From the NCBI GenBank assembly GCA_020026155.1, contig JAHHQX010000019.1, forward strand, positions 1-30,687: a stretch of 30,687 nucleotides of DNA, written 5' to 3'. The notes under the pieces are model-generated. The model was not told the DNA's origin and did no database searches. It was given only the letters and a program-made list of their open reading frames with translations. Position numbers and translations under genes: made by a program. Below are positions 15,521 to 22,971 of the stretch, in pieces (the stretch's first letter is position 1; each line of letters starts with the position of its first letter). This DNA is from Actinobacillus sp. (GTDB taxonomy: Bacteria > Pseudomonadota > Gammaproteobacteria > Enterobacterales > Pasteurellaceae).

Positions 15521-15939
15521 TATTTTAAGTGTTTTTGCAAAATCCGCTCAATAAACTCAAGATCTTGATTGCTAACACCCAAAAAAGGACGAGAAGGAAT
15601 ACCACCTCCGCCAAATTGCTGACGACGGGCATATTCGTCAGTGGCGCCGATGATAACAGCATTTGGTGTCACTTCTTTTACCAAACCACCTACTAAGCTT
15701 CCTTCACCAATTAAAATCCCGTTTTTTTGACCTCTTTTTTTCTTAATGAGCGCATAAATTGGACTTAACTCATGCCATTTTTTACCACTCGGATCCGTTT
15801 TGGTATCCCAGAATCGTGTTTGCGTGCTTTGAATGAGCGCATTACCAATATCATTAAGTGCTGGGGTTAGGTCTTGACCTTGAGCTTGAAGACGTCTTAA
15901 GGTCGTGGTCGCATTATCTGTTAATTTTACTTTGAGCAT
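15520..15939 (-). CDS. Phage virion morphogenesis protein (Mu gp31/G-like)
   Basis: A protein of about 139 residues belonging to the virion morphogenesis family (Mu gpG; related to P2 tail completion protein S). Typical signs are the N-terminal LKVKLTDNATTTLRRL, IGNALIQSTQTRFWDTKTDPSGKKWHELSP in the middle (about 29-60), and the conserved ARRQQFGGGGIPSRPFLGVS near residues 105-125. The ATG at 15939 is used; an in-frame TTG three codons upstream is possible. It lies just after the putative immunity gene, so MuF and this protein, which are neighbours in Mu, are here separated by the extra gene. Confidence 0.9.
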   Translation of the reverse strand: MLKVKLTDNATTTLRRLQAQGQDLTPALNDIGNALIQSTQTRFWDTKTDPSGKKWHELSPIYALIKKKRGQKNGILIGEGSLVGGLVKEVTPNAVIIGATDEYARRQQFGGGGIPSRPFLGVSNQDLEFIERILQKHLK

Positions 15940-15948
15940 ACAACCCAA

Positions 15949-16260
15949 CTATTTATCTTTCATATTGAAGAAGTTTGCCCAATACGGTTCATCTTCAATA
16001 AAAATTTTACGTTCTTCGCCAGTCAAGTTTCTTGCGTCACCAAATAAGGAATACAATTTTTTACAATCGAAAGAGAAAATACCGCCATCTTCACACCCGA
16101 TGGCACCTGTCCACCAAATACGTGATTCTGGCGAAGTTTTATAAAAATCTCCCCAGTCTAATCCTCGACCATAAGATTCTAGGTCTGGTACAGTGTCGCG
16201 AGGATTATCACCGTACACTGTTGTGTCTTTATCATCTAAAAGAATAACATCATCTGACAT
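15949..16260 (-). CDS. Putative immunity protein for the MuF papain-fold toxin
   Basis: A small, acidic, aromatic-rich protein (about 103 residues; 22 Asp/Glu against 12 Lys/Arg by hand count, with four Trp and many Phe/Tyr). The family is not recognised. It overlaps the 3' end of the MuF-toxin gene and lies between two genes that are adjacent in Mu, so it entered together with the toxin domain or serves it. A small acidic cytoplasmic protein encoded directly after a polymorphic toxin is the usual place for an immunity protein. An AGGAG Shine-Dalgarno favours the ATG at 16260 (9 nt away) over the ATG at 16266 (3 nt). Function is inferred from context and composition only. Confidence 0.6.
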   Translation of the reverse strand: MSDDVILLDDKDTTVYGDNPRDTVPDLESYGRGLDWGDFYKTSPESRIWWTGAIGCEDGGIFSFDCKKLYSLFGDARNLTGEERKIFIEDEPYWANFFNMKDK

Positions 16261-17674
16261 GGCCATCGGCTCCTTTGTTTTGTTCAGATACTTTTGTGTT
16301 AATATAACCTAAAATTTCTTTAAATTCTGAGTTAGAGCTAACATCTTCTAAATTCCATAGACGAGCCCGCCCAGCTAGTTTGTATTTTTTACTGATTTTT
16401 GGGCGCCCAAACCGTTTTAGAATTTCTTTTGCGTAGCGTACGCTCACAAAAGTATTGTTTTCAGCTTCATTATCTTGTAACTCTAGATATTGGATCACGC
16501 CGTTATTTTTCCGAATAATGGCCATATGTTGACCTAAACTTAGTACGTATTCTTTCCCTTCAACAACATGCTTTAACACTTTAACAACTATTTTTTCTGC
16601 ATCCATGTCTTCTTCAATGATAGATTTTACATTTAAAATAGTTAGCAATTCACGAGCTCCGCCTCTGGAAAAGACCTCTTGACTCTTGCCACCGCGGAAA
16701 TCTAATACATCTAGTCCTAGCTTATTTGCAATATAGCATATTGTTAAACTTGCACAGCTACCTTCTGTTTTATCGCCACCACTGATTTTTTGAATAATTT
16801 CTTCAGAATTTAATTGTCTTTCTAATGGACTTACAGCGTGGTAGTCAATGCCTTGCATTTTCTCTTTTAAACCATTATAGATTTTTTGTCTTTCCATAAG
16901 TTGATTCGTTTGAGTCTTAATTTTCTCATGTCGTTCCTTGCTTCCTCTAAGTAATTCTTTATCCATTTGTGATTGACTTTTACCAACATTGTATTCAAAT
17001 CCTGGGCTAATACCTTTCGGGACTTTATGAATTTCGCCAGTCGCGGGATTTATCCAATCGTGATATTCAATTTTAGGACTTTCATCAATCCCTTGTTCTT
17101 GAGCTTGTTCTTCTGTCAATTGCTGAACCCAACACTTACAACCCCAGCCATTCATCGGCATATGGGTATCCCAAAACGGATCATCTACACGAAGCACCAA
17201 ATCTTTAAATCTTAAATGCGCTTCCCGATGTTGACGAGAAGCACCCAACCGATAACGAAGATAAGGAAACGTTTCTTTGCTTTCTTCAAATCGTGCCCAG
17301 TTGCCTTTTTGACGGGCTTGCGTTTTATTGACGAAGTAAATTTTTTTTAACCGACTATCGCTAAGGCGTGTGATGGTTTCACCTGTTTTTTCATCGGCTT
17401 GTGAAAACTTTCCCCAGCCTTTCTCACCTAAGCGGTTCAGCATATTTTTCTTAAAATGCTCAAAGGTTTCGCCTTTTTCAATCGCTTGTAGAATGCCTTT
17501 ATGGATTTCATTTAGCACGTCCATTTCCATGATTTTTGCAACAGTAAAAACATGATTATGTTCCTGTGCGTAAACTTCATACCAGTGGTAGCTGGTCTTG
17601 AGTTTCTTGCTCGCCATATAAGCTAAAGCCGCATGGGGAATAAGCTGTATCTTAGGGGTTACGTTCACATCCAT
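16250..17674 (-). CDS. MuF head protein with C-terminal papain-fold toxin domain
   Basis: A 474-residue fusion. Residues about 1-190 are the MuF/gp30 minor head protein that binds the portal in Mu-like heads (RYRLGASRQHREAH, then DPFWDTHMPMNGWGCKCWV with Cys179 and Cys181). Residues about 200-275 are a linker. Residues about 280-455 form an added domain with the pattern of a papain-fold toxin: Cys307 in EGSCASLT, then GLDVLDFRGG, His383 in GQHMAIIRK, and YLELQD with Gln400/Asp401. Such MuF toxins are carried by many temperate phages, mostly in Firmicutes, and may be delivered with phage DNA or used between bacteria. The reaction (protease, deamidase or other) cannot be read from sequence. It starts directly after the portal stop. 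Confidence 0.88.
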   Translation of the reverse strand: MDVNVTPKIQLIPHAALAYMASKKLKTSYHWYEVYAQEHNHVFTVAKIMEMDVLNEIHKGILQAIEKGETFEHFKKNMLNRLGEKGWGKFSQADEKTGETITRLSDSRLKKIYFVNKTQARQKGNWARFEESKETFPYLRYRLGASRQHREAHLRFKDLVLRVDDPFWDTHMPMNGWGCKCWVQQLTEEQAQEQGIDESPKIEYHDWINPATGEIHKVPKGISPGFEYNVGKSQSQMDKELLRGSKERHEKIKTQTNQLMERQKIYNGLKEKMQGIDYHAVSPLERQLNSEEIIQKISGGDKTEGSCASLTICYIANKLGLDVLDFRGGKSQEVFSRGGARELLTILNVKSIIEEDMDAEKIVVKVLKHVVEGKEYVLSLGQHMAIIRKNNGVIQYLELQDNEAENNTFVSVRYAKEILKRFGRPKISKKYKLAGRARLWNLEDVSSNSEFKEILGYINTKVSEQNKGADGHVR

Positions 17675-19180
17675 TTAATGTGCTCCATCAACCGCGCCAT
17701 CGGTAAAAGCTTTCACACCAGCTAGTGCCAAAGCGTCAGTTAAATCGTCTGTATTGAGCGTGCTAGAGTTCAATAGCTCGGCTAATTCTTGCCAAGATTG
17801 GGCTTTTTGTAATTTTTCGACCAATTCCTCAATGGCTTTTTGGGTCAAATCAATAAAATTTTCTTCATCAGGATCTGACTCTTCAACAGATTCAACTTCC
17901 ACTTTATTAACGGCTTTAAATGTATTTAAATCAGCATTTAAATCCTGTTTTAAAATTGATTGATTGGATACTGCTCCCGTTAATAACTCTTCCTCTTCTT
18001 GCGGTTCAGGGATACCTAACTTGCTACGTAAAAAACCTTGTGGGACTTTTAATCCTAATGGCACCAATTTAGCAACACCATCAACTAACGCCGTTAAATC
18101 TTCCTCTTCGCTGATATAAAAGCTTAATTGAGGATAGCTTTTCTGCTCACCAAAATGGAAATTCACAAAAGGTTTGATCAACTGTTGATTAATGGTCGCG
18201 GCGAGTTGTTTTGCGTCGGCACGGAGTAAATCAAGACGGACTTCATTGTGAACATTGGCTTGTGATTGTGATGAACCATCATCTGCCGTCATGGTTTGGC
18301 CAAGTACGGCTTTGGACATCTGTTTATCCAGCCAGTTAGCAAGATTTTGATAGAGATTCTCACCACCTTTACTGTTGGTTTCAATGAACTCTAATGACAT
18401 GCTTTCAGGAATGATTGCGGCAGCGTCCGTCCCAATGTAGGTTACAGCCTTTTTCAAAATCGCTTTATCATTGTCGCTGGCACCGTTGTCGTATTTGCCA
18501 ACGCGAATTGGCATGCCAAAGACTTCACAAAATGCCATCCAATCAGTTAAGGCGTAGGTTTTACACATATACGAAAGTGCAGCCATTCGCGCCAAGCCAC
18601 CGCGAATTGGGATACCGCTTTTTAGTTTTGGGAAATGGACAACAAATTTATACGCTGGTAGCGCTTTACCATCTTTATTATCATTATCTCGAAGTAATAG
18701 TTTATAGGCATTATCCTTTGCAAATTGGAAATAACGTGGGTCACGCCATTGATAAGAAACAGGAGTAAAGTTTTCATCCCATTGAATTTCAACCGCCGCA
18801 TAACCTTTACCAAGTCCATCAATTAATCCAGCAATCAAGGCATCAAAAGCACTGTCATCAACAAGTTTTTGAACCGCCTCTACAATTTCCTCAGATACTT
18901 CACCATTAGCAACAACCGTACGAGGCAAGCCCTCAATGGCTAATTTGCGTGTTCTTAATACAGAACCGTAATGAGGTTCGCGTTCTTCCATTTCTTCGGC
19001 AAGTGTAAGGTAATCAATCGTATTACCTTCATTGGCAGAACTTAACACATTCGCTAATTTACTCGGTGACAATCCACTTGCGACAGTATCAGTGTTCCAT
19101 GCTTTGCGTACGCCAGTTAATTGCGATACGGCAAGTTCTTCTTGTAAAATTTTTTTATTGAGTTTTGGATTTTCTTGCAT
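17675..19180 (-). CDS. Portal protein (DUF935, Mu gp29-like)
   Basis: A 501-residue portal of the DUF935 family, close in length to Mu gp29 (512). Recognised by ANEGNTIDYLTLAEEMEEREPHYGS-type text split across residues about 50-75, RTRKLAIEGLPRTV, VEIQWDENFTPVSYQWRDPR (about 130-150) and GMPIRVGKYD. Twelve copies should form the ring through which DNA is packaged and ejected. The C-terminus is acidic and varied. It is 12 nt after the terminase gene and abuts MuF without spacing, matching the Mu order gp28-gp29-gp30. Confidence 0.93.
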   Translation of the reverse strand: MQENPKLNKKILQEELAVSQLTGVRKAWNTDTVASGLSPSKLANVLSSANEGNTIDYLTLAEEMEEREPHYGSVLRTRKLAIEGLPRTVVANGEVSEEIVEAVQKLVDDSAFDALIAGLIDGLGKGYAAVEIQWDENFTPVSYQWRDPRYFQFAKDNAYKLLLRDNDNKDGKALPAYKFVVHFPKLKSGIPIRGGLARMAALSYMCKTYALTDWMAFCEVFGMPIRVGKYDNGASDNDKAILKKAVTYIGTDAAAIIPESMSLEFIETNSKGGENLYQNLANWLDKQMSKAVLGQTMTADDGSSQSQANVHNEVRLDLLRADAKQLAATINQQLIKPFVNFHFGEQKSYPQLSFYISEEEDLTALVDGVAKLVPLGLKVPQGFLRSKLGIPEPQEEEELLTGAVSNQSILKQDLNADLNTFKAVNKVEVESVEESDPDEENFIDLTQKAIEELVEKLQKAQSWQELAELLNSSTLNTDDLTDALALAGVKAFTDGAVDGAH

Positions 19181-19192
19181 GATTTATTCCTT

Positions 19193-20527
19193 TTACAAAT
19201 TGCCACGTACAAAGGCATCACGGTAATGATCATCTTCGATAAAAGGGTCGCGGTGGACTCTCTCGTAGGCATATTTATGCATAGCTCCATCTTTGTATGC
19301 CATTAATGCTAAAAATAAAGCCCACGCACGGTCAGCGTGACCTGTACTGTCCGACTCAGCAATAAAACGTGGAATCCCATTTGCACCAGTTACTTTTTTC
19401 AATTTATGCAAATCTTCTCGTAAATTTTTATTACCTCTCGGGATTCGAATTTTTCTTTCTTCAAATGCCTCTTTAGCGATTGTTGCTAATCTAAATTTTG
19501 ATTTTTGATTAAAAATCACGCCTTTCACACGGGAGCCAAAATGATATTGAGCATCTTCGACTACTTTCTCACCCATACCTGTTTGATCTAAATAACAAAG
19601 CTGGACTTTATACTTATGAAACACCATTTTCAAAATTTCAAACTGATGACGTAGAGTTGTATTCTCCATATCAATGGTTTCTCGTACCCATGGTAAGCCG
19701 CCCATTTCTTCAACAATATAAATAGAAGAAAGGTGTTTTCTCACCGCGATATCCCACCCAACAAAAACAGGATTCCCCTGATATAACTCAGGCATTCCAG
19801 CTTTTTCATCCTCAACTTGATCTATTAAATCGTACGATAACCAACTGGAAGCTTCATCAAGCCATTTGAGCTCAAATTCCTGTTGCCAGCCATCGTCATC
19901 GTTTAGGCCTTCTTTTAATTCTTTAATATCTCGTGGCAATCCATCTTTAACCGCTTGGTAAATATCTGTCGTATGTCTTGACCAAGCTTTGTTTTTTTCA
20001 TCGGTCATCAGTTCGTAGAATTTATTTCCTTTCCCATTAGGCGTAGAAACCACACGCAATTTCCATCCTGCCGAAATAACGGGAAACAGCGCCTTCCAAA
20101 TCTCCCGACTATCCTGATGAAAAGCAAATTCATCAAGGAATACGTTTGCTGAAAAGCCACGTGCCGTATCTGGATTTGCGGGAAGAGCGGTGATTTTTGA
20201 GCCGTGTGGAAAAATGACTTCTAACGCATTAACGGTCGGACTAAAAGGAACTTCTTGGAATTCACAGACAAGTCCGACTGCTTCTAAATGGCGCTTGACT
20301 CCTTCGTTGATTGCTTCCTTAGCTTGACGCTCCCCACGGGATAGAATTACCCAGCGAGTACGTTCTCCTTTGCTTTCGGCAGCAAGACAGTCCAACACAA
20401 TTTCTAAGGTAGTCGTAAAGGTTTTCCCTGTTTGACGTGCGAACATTGCGACCTTAAAACGGCTTTTGTCGTTAAGCCATTTCTTTTGATAATCGAATAA
20501 AAGGGTTGGGGTTTGTGAAGTAGTCAT
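19193..20527 (-). CDS. Terminase large subunit (Mu gp28-like)
   Basis: A 444-residue DNA-packaging motor. The N-terminal ATPase has a Walker A-like ARQTGKT (30-36), a Walker B VFLDEFAF (about 129-136), and the coupling motif STPNGKGNKFYE (about 161-172). The C-terminal RNase H-fold nuclease shows the expected acidic residues in VGWDIAVRK, CYLDQTGMGEK and HADRAWALFLA. Mu-like terminases cut headful packages starting from the end of the integrated phage, so some host DNA is packaged. Preceded by the small terminase candidate, 2 nt away. Confidence 0.94.
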   Translation of the reverse strand: MTTSQTPTLLFDYQKKWLNDKSRFKVAMFARQTGKTFTTTLEIVLDCLAAESKGERTRWVILSRGERQAKEAINEGVKRHLEAVGLVCEFQEVPFSPTVNALEVIFPHGSKITALPANPDTARGFSANVFLDEFAFHQDSREIWKALFPVISAGWKLRVVSTPNGKGNKFYELMTDEKNKAWSRHTTDIYQAVKDGLPRDIKELKEGLNDDDGWQQEFELKWLDEASSWLSYDLIDQVEDEKAGMPELYQGNPVFVGWDIAVRKHLSSIYIVEEMGGLPWVRETIDMENTTLRHQFEILKMVFHKYKVQLCYLDQTGMGEKVVEDAQYHFGSRVKGVIFNQKSKFRLATIAKEAFEERKIRIPRGNKNLREDLHKLKKVTGANGIPRFIAESDSTGHADRAWALFLALMAYKDGAMHKYAYERVHRDPFIEDDHYRDAFVRGNL

Positions 20528-20529
20528 TT

Positions 20530-21099
20530 TTAATTAATTCCATACACAGCTTGCACGAGTTTCAACACATCCTCTTGCTTATTCCCGTTAGCTTTAGCAG
20601 CCTCTTCAACGGCTTTAGCAGCTTTTTTTACAAGTTCATCACGGATTGCCCGTTCTCGGTCGTAAGAAATTTTACTAGCTTGTTCGATACGTTGAGCGAC
20701 AAGGGCGAGTTGATTTAATACTTCTGGATCTATAACTTCATCAGTTTCACCAAGTTGTAATGTAGTTCTAAATGTCATTTGTTTAATAAACTCAATAACA
20801 AGTTTTCCTACATCACTTTCAGGTTCTTCGCCGAATTTTCTAACCCAAATTTCAGCCATCTCACGGGCTTGGCGAATTTGACTTGCCATACTTTCCATAC
20901 GGGTCGCGTAACGATTTAAACCACTGCGACTGAGTTTTGCATTATCGCTTAATCCTGCGTCTTTAATTAGCTGGTTAATTTCTTTTAGAATTGACTGTTG
21001 CGAATATTGCTTATCGCGAAGCATAAGTGCTAATTGGCTTTTAATTTCAGCGGGGAGTTTGTCAATTTTAGACGTGCGACCACGATTTTCTTTTTTCAT
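20530..21099 (-). CDS. gp27-like protein, putative small terminase (DUF3486)
   Basis: A 189-residue helical protein of the DUF3486 family, the Mu gp27 position. The N-terminus is basic (KKENRGRTSKIDKLP) and followed by a helix-turn-helix-like region (LMLRDKQYSQQSILKEINQL, DAGLSDNAKLSRSGLNRY). The rest is helical and charged, ending with a Lys/Ala-rich stretch. DUF3486 proteins are thought to act as small terminase subunits that pick the packaging start. It lies immediately before the large subunit. Confidence 0.88.
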   Translation of the reverse strand: MKKENRGRTSKIDKLPAEIKSQLALMLRDKQYSQQSILKEINQLIKDAGLSDNAKLSRSGLNRYATRMESMASQIRQAREMAEIWVRKFGEEPESDVGKLVIEFIKQMTFRTTLQLGETDEVIDPEVLNQLALVAQRIEQASKISYDRERAIRDELVKKAAKAVEEAAKANGNKQEDVLKLVQAVYGIN

Positions 21100-21107
21100 G
21101 ATAGCCT

Positions 21108-21416
21108 CTAAAAATTAGAATGAGGTTTACGAACACCATCGCAACGGGCTACACCCTTGGCAACATCTTCGCCACGTCGCGTCAAATAGGCTACCCAAAG
21201 AACATCATTTGAAATCTTTTCAATAGTAATGAGTCCATGCTCTTCTAAAAACAGGAGATGACTACGGATTAAGTCTTGGCTAATTCGATGACCGTATAAA
21301 GACAAGCAATCTAAAAGAATGTTTTCATTCGCATCGTAACCACATTCAAGAAGGCTCGTTAGAATAACAAGACGTTGATCTTGGAAAATTAAATTTTTTG
21401 TACTCATTTTACTCAT
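21108..21416 (-). CDS. gp26-like winged-helix protein (VpaChn25_0724 type)
   Basis: A 102-residue protein in the Mu gp26 position. It reads as a small winged-helix: FQDQRLVILTSLLECGYDAN, SQDLIRSHLLFLEEHGLITI (recognition helix and wing) and VLWVAYLTRRGEDVAKG. The last segment, with a conserved TRRGEDVA, is typical of this phage family, whose role in head gene expression or packaging is not established. Overlaps the end of the DUF2730 gene by 8 nt. Confidence 0.8.
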   Translation of the reverse strand: MSKMSTKNLIFQDQRLVILTSLLECGYDANENILLDCLSLYGHRISQDLIRSHLLFLEEHGLITIEKISNDVLWVAYLTRRGEDVAKGVARCDGVRKPHSNF

Positions 21417-21741
21417 TACCTTTTACTTCTTTTTCAACTAATAATTGGACGAGATGATTCAACCCTTGAAGCTCTACACGGACGGCTTTAGTTTCACCTC
21501 GCATTTCAGTAACCGCCAGTTGTAATTCGGCAATATCTTTTGCTGTGGGTAACTGATTTAAATCTTCCTCGATCTTAGTAACTCGAGTTTGGACATTACC
21601 TACATTCTTCTTTATGTCTTTTAAATCGCCTTGTTTCACGTAACGTGAATCCAATTTTAAAATTAGAATACTGCCAATCACTCCTACAATAGTCATTGTG
21701 ATAGCCCAGTATTCTTTAATCGTGCTTAATACGTCGTTCAC
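21409..21741 (-). CDS. DUF2730 membrane-anchored coiled-coil protein (Mu gp25-like)
   Basis: A 110-residue protein with one N-terminal membrane segment (YWAITMTIVGVIGSILILKL, about 11-30) and a charged coiled-coil for the remainder (VGNVQTRVTKIEEDLNQL, AVTEMRGETKAVRVELQGL). This matches DUF2730 of Mu-like phages, found between lysis and head genes. Role unknown; the anchor and coil would allow a part in lysis or assembly at the membrane. It overlaps the o-spanin gene by 26 nt. Confidence 0.8.
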   Translation of the reverse strand: MNDVLSTIKEYWAITMTIVGVIGSILILKLDSRYVKQGDLKDIKKNVGNVQTRVTKIEEDLNQLPTAKDIAELQLAVTEMRGETKAVRVELQGLNHLVQLLVEKEVKGNE

Positions 21742-21949
21742 CGATGCCTTCCTTACAGATTTTCTGATAAATTTGATTATGAATTAAAATCTGTCGTTTC
21801 GTTTCCAAAGTGTCCTCCTTGCTGGCATAAATAACCCCAAAGCTCGCGCAATCATTGACGGAAATAACCGCCGTCTTGCAAGAAGCTATTAACATCATCA
21901 TCAGACAAACGCTGAGCATCTTCATGAATTTTCTTGGCAGCTTTTGCAT
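21716..21949 (-). CDS. Outer-membrane spanin lipoprotein (Rz1-like)
   Basis: A 77-residue lipoprotein encoded in another frame, overlapping the 3' end of the i-spanin gene by 98 nt and extending beyond it. The N-terminus is basic (MQKLPRKFMKM) and hydrophobic, with a lipobox LIAS-C that predicts lipidation at Cys24. The mature part is short. An AAGGGAG Shine-Dalgarno precedes the ATG. Overlapping Rz/Rz1 pairs join the two membranes and destroy the outer membrane in the last step of lysis; the arrangement and lipobox are seen directly, the function is from this known plan. Confidence 0.8.
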   Translation of the reverse strand: MQKLPRKFMKMLSVCLMMMLIASCKTAVISVNDCASFGVIYASKEDTLETKRQILIHNQIYQKICKEGIGERRIKHD

Positions 21950-22097
21950 TTTCCAACTCCCTTTTAGTCGCTGTTAAAGTTGCATTTAAGGCTTCTTTTT
22001 GTTTAATCGCCTCATTGAGTCGAATTTTTAAAAAGCTAATATAGAAAAATTCCCCTGCGATAATGGCAACAACAGCCAGTAAAATATAAGTAAGCAT
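21852..22097 (-). CDS. Inner-membrane spanin (Rz-like; DUF2681-type)
   Basis: An 81-residue protein with an N-terminal membrane segment (MLTYILLAVVAIIAGEFFYI) followed by a periplasmic coiled-coil (NEAIKQKEALNATLTATKRE and on) and a short tail. That is the layout of an i-spanin. The ATG at 22097 with GGGGGA Shine-Dalgarno is chosen over the longer open frame. It pairs with the overlapping lipoprotein gene. Similar small proteins (possibly DUF2681) are common in Haemophilus Mu-like prophages, from memory. Confidence 0.8.
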   Translation of the reverse strand: MLTYILLAVVAIIAGEFFYISFLKIRLNEAIKQKEALNATLTATKRELENAKAAKKIHEDAQRLSDDDVNSFLQDGGYFRQ

Positions 22098-22110
22098 ATT
22101 CCCCCTTACC

Positions 22111-22185
22111 TTATTTCGTTGATAAATAAGCAATCCAAGCCATAAAAACGAAGACTACAATTAATTGAATAGTGTCATTTGTCAT
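22111..22185 (-). CDS. 24-residue membrane microprotein in the lysis cassette
   Basis: A short frame starts inside the end of the holin-candidate gene (overlap 11 nt) and stops 13 nt before the i-spanin. It encodes 24 residues: a polar MTNDT start, one membrane span (IQLIVVFVFMAWIAYL) and STK. AAGGAG lies 9 nt before the ATG. The tight packing and good ribosome site support a real gene. It could be a small holin, antiholin or pinholin-like lysis regulator; the choice is not decided by sequence. Confidence 0.6.
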   Translation of the reverse strand: MTNDTIQLIVVFVFMAWIAYLSTK

Positions 22186-22405
22186 CGGACATTTCTCCTT
22201 TACGCTGTTGCATAGCTTGTGCAAAGCCCTTAGTGGCGGCACCTCCTGCACAAAACGCTGCAAATGTTAAATATAACTCACCCACATAACTGCGATCTAA
22301 GTAAACTGCGTAAACTAAAATTGCTGCCATCAGTAAACCACCGAAAAATTGCAAAAATCCTGTTGTAGAAAGACGTCCGTCGTTGTTTGTAATTAACTCT
22401 TTCAT
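22175..22405 (-). CDS. Two-span membrane protein, holin candidate (DUF2644-type)
   Basis: A 76-residue protein with two hydrophobic segments (LQFFGGLLMAAILVYAVYL, about 18-36, and YLTFAAFCAGGAATKGF, about 45-61), and polar, charged ends. It follows the amidase by 2 nt and has AAGGGA as its Shine-Dalgarno. The size, topology and position suit a holin that lets the amidase out of the cytoplasm, which lacks a signal peptide. Similar proteins in Haemophilus prophages are, I believe, DUF2644. Confidence 0.7.
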   Translation of the reverse strand: MKELITNNDGRLSTTGFLQFFGGLLMAAILVYAVYLDRSYVGELYLTFAAFCAGGAATKGFAQAMQQRKGEMSDDK

Positions 22406-22407
22406 TT

Positions 22408-22887
22408 TTATCCCTTAATCATGTGTTCAGTTTCGATTTCAGAATTTTTTACCCATTCTCGAACATCAAAACCTGGACAGAGTTTATGCACATCGGGAAA
22501 GTCGCGATGACCTAAAACTTGAGCACTTGGATATAGACTTCTGAGGTGACTTAACAAGCGGGAGAGTGTTTGCCATTGGCGGCGTGTGAATTTATCTGTA
22601 CCAACCAAGCAAATACCTAAAGAATTTTCATTATGCCCTTTGACGTGAGCTCCCTGTTCCCACACCGCACGACCAGTGTATTGCTGGCCATCGGTGTCAA
22701 TAACGACGTGGTAACCGATTGCAGCGAGTTCAGGATTGAAATAATGACGGGCTTGTGCTGAGCGATGGAACCCTCGTTCTTTATGCCATCCATCAATGAC
22801 TTGGGCAGCAGTTGCAGCGTTATGAGATAATTTTTTACCGTTTGGTGTAGCGGCACAGTGAATGACGAGGTATTTGATTTCTTTCAT
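22408..22887 (-). CDS. Endolysin, N-acetylmuramoyl-L-alanine amidase
   Basis: A 159-residue type-2 amidase like T7 lysozyme. It cuts the bond between N-acetylmuramic acid and L-Ala in peptidoglycan. Zinc ligands are visible as His10 in VIHCAAT, His127 in LGHRDF and Cys137 in KLCPGFD; Tyr59 in IGYH and Lys135 match the catalytic Tyr46 and Lys128 of T7 lysozyme. No signal peptide, so export needs the holin. It opens the lysis cassette. Its ribosome site is folded into a perfect hairpin (22891-22923), see separate entry. Confidence 0.95.
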   Translation of the reverse strand: MKEIKYLVIHCAATPNGKKLSHNAATAAQVIDGWHKERGFHRSAQARHYFNPELAAIGYHVVIDTDGQQYTGRAVWEQGAHVKGHNENSLGICLVGTDKFTRRQWQTLSRLLSHLRSLYPSAQVLGHRDFPDVHKLCPGFDVREWVKNSEIETEHMIKG

Positions 22888-22890
22888 TAA

Positions 22891-22923
22891 AAACTCTCTT
22901 TAAATTAACTTTAAAGAGAGTTT
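22891..22923 (-). promoter_or_regulatory. 14-bp hairpin at the amidase ribosome binding site
   Basis: AAACTCTCTTTAAA (22891-22904) and TTTAAAGAGAGTTT (22910-22923) are a perfect inverted repeat with a 5-nt loop. On the minus strand the second arm ends AAAGAGAGTTT, followed by TTA and the amidase ATG, so the only Shine-Dalgarno-like sequence (GAGAG) is paired. It also looks like a terminator with a short T tract. Either way it can delay endolysin synthesis. Confidence 0.65.
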
Positions 22924-22971
22924 AAAGAGGGCTACTTTATTTTTAAATTAAAGCAATTTAGAGTTTTTTTA

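Noticed and set aside
17921..17950. Repeated TTTAAAT words
   Set aside because: They lie in the coding sequence of the portal C-terminus and follow its codon content; no evidence for a control site.
18415..18768. 117-residue plus-strand ORF
   Set aside because: Lies wholly within the portal gene, has a Cys/Arg/His-rich shadow-like composition, and no ribosome site or context.
20246..20256. Extra AAAAGGAAC copy
   Set aside because: Single copy within the terminase gene far from the switch; best seen as chance.
22617..22856. 79-residue ORF in another minus-strand frame
   Set aside because: Shadow of the amidase gene, whose catalytic residues are intact.
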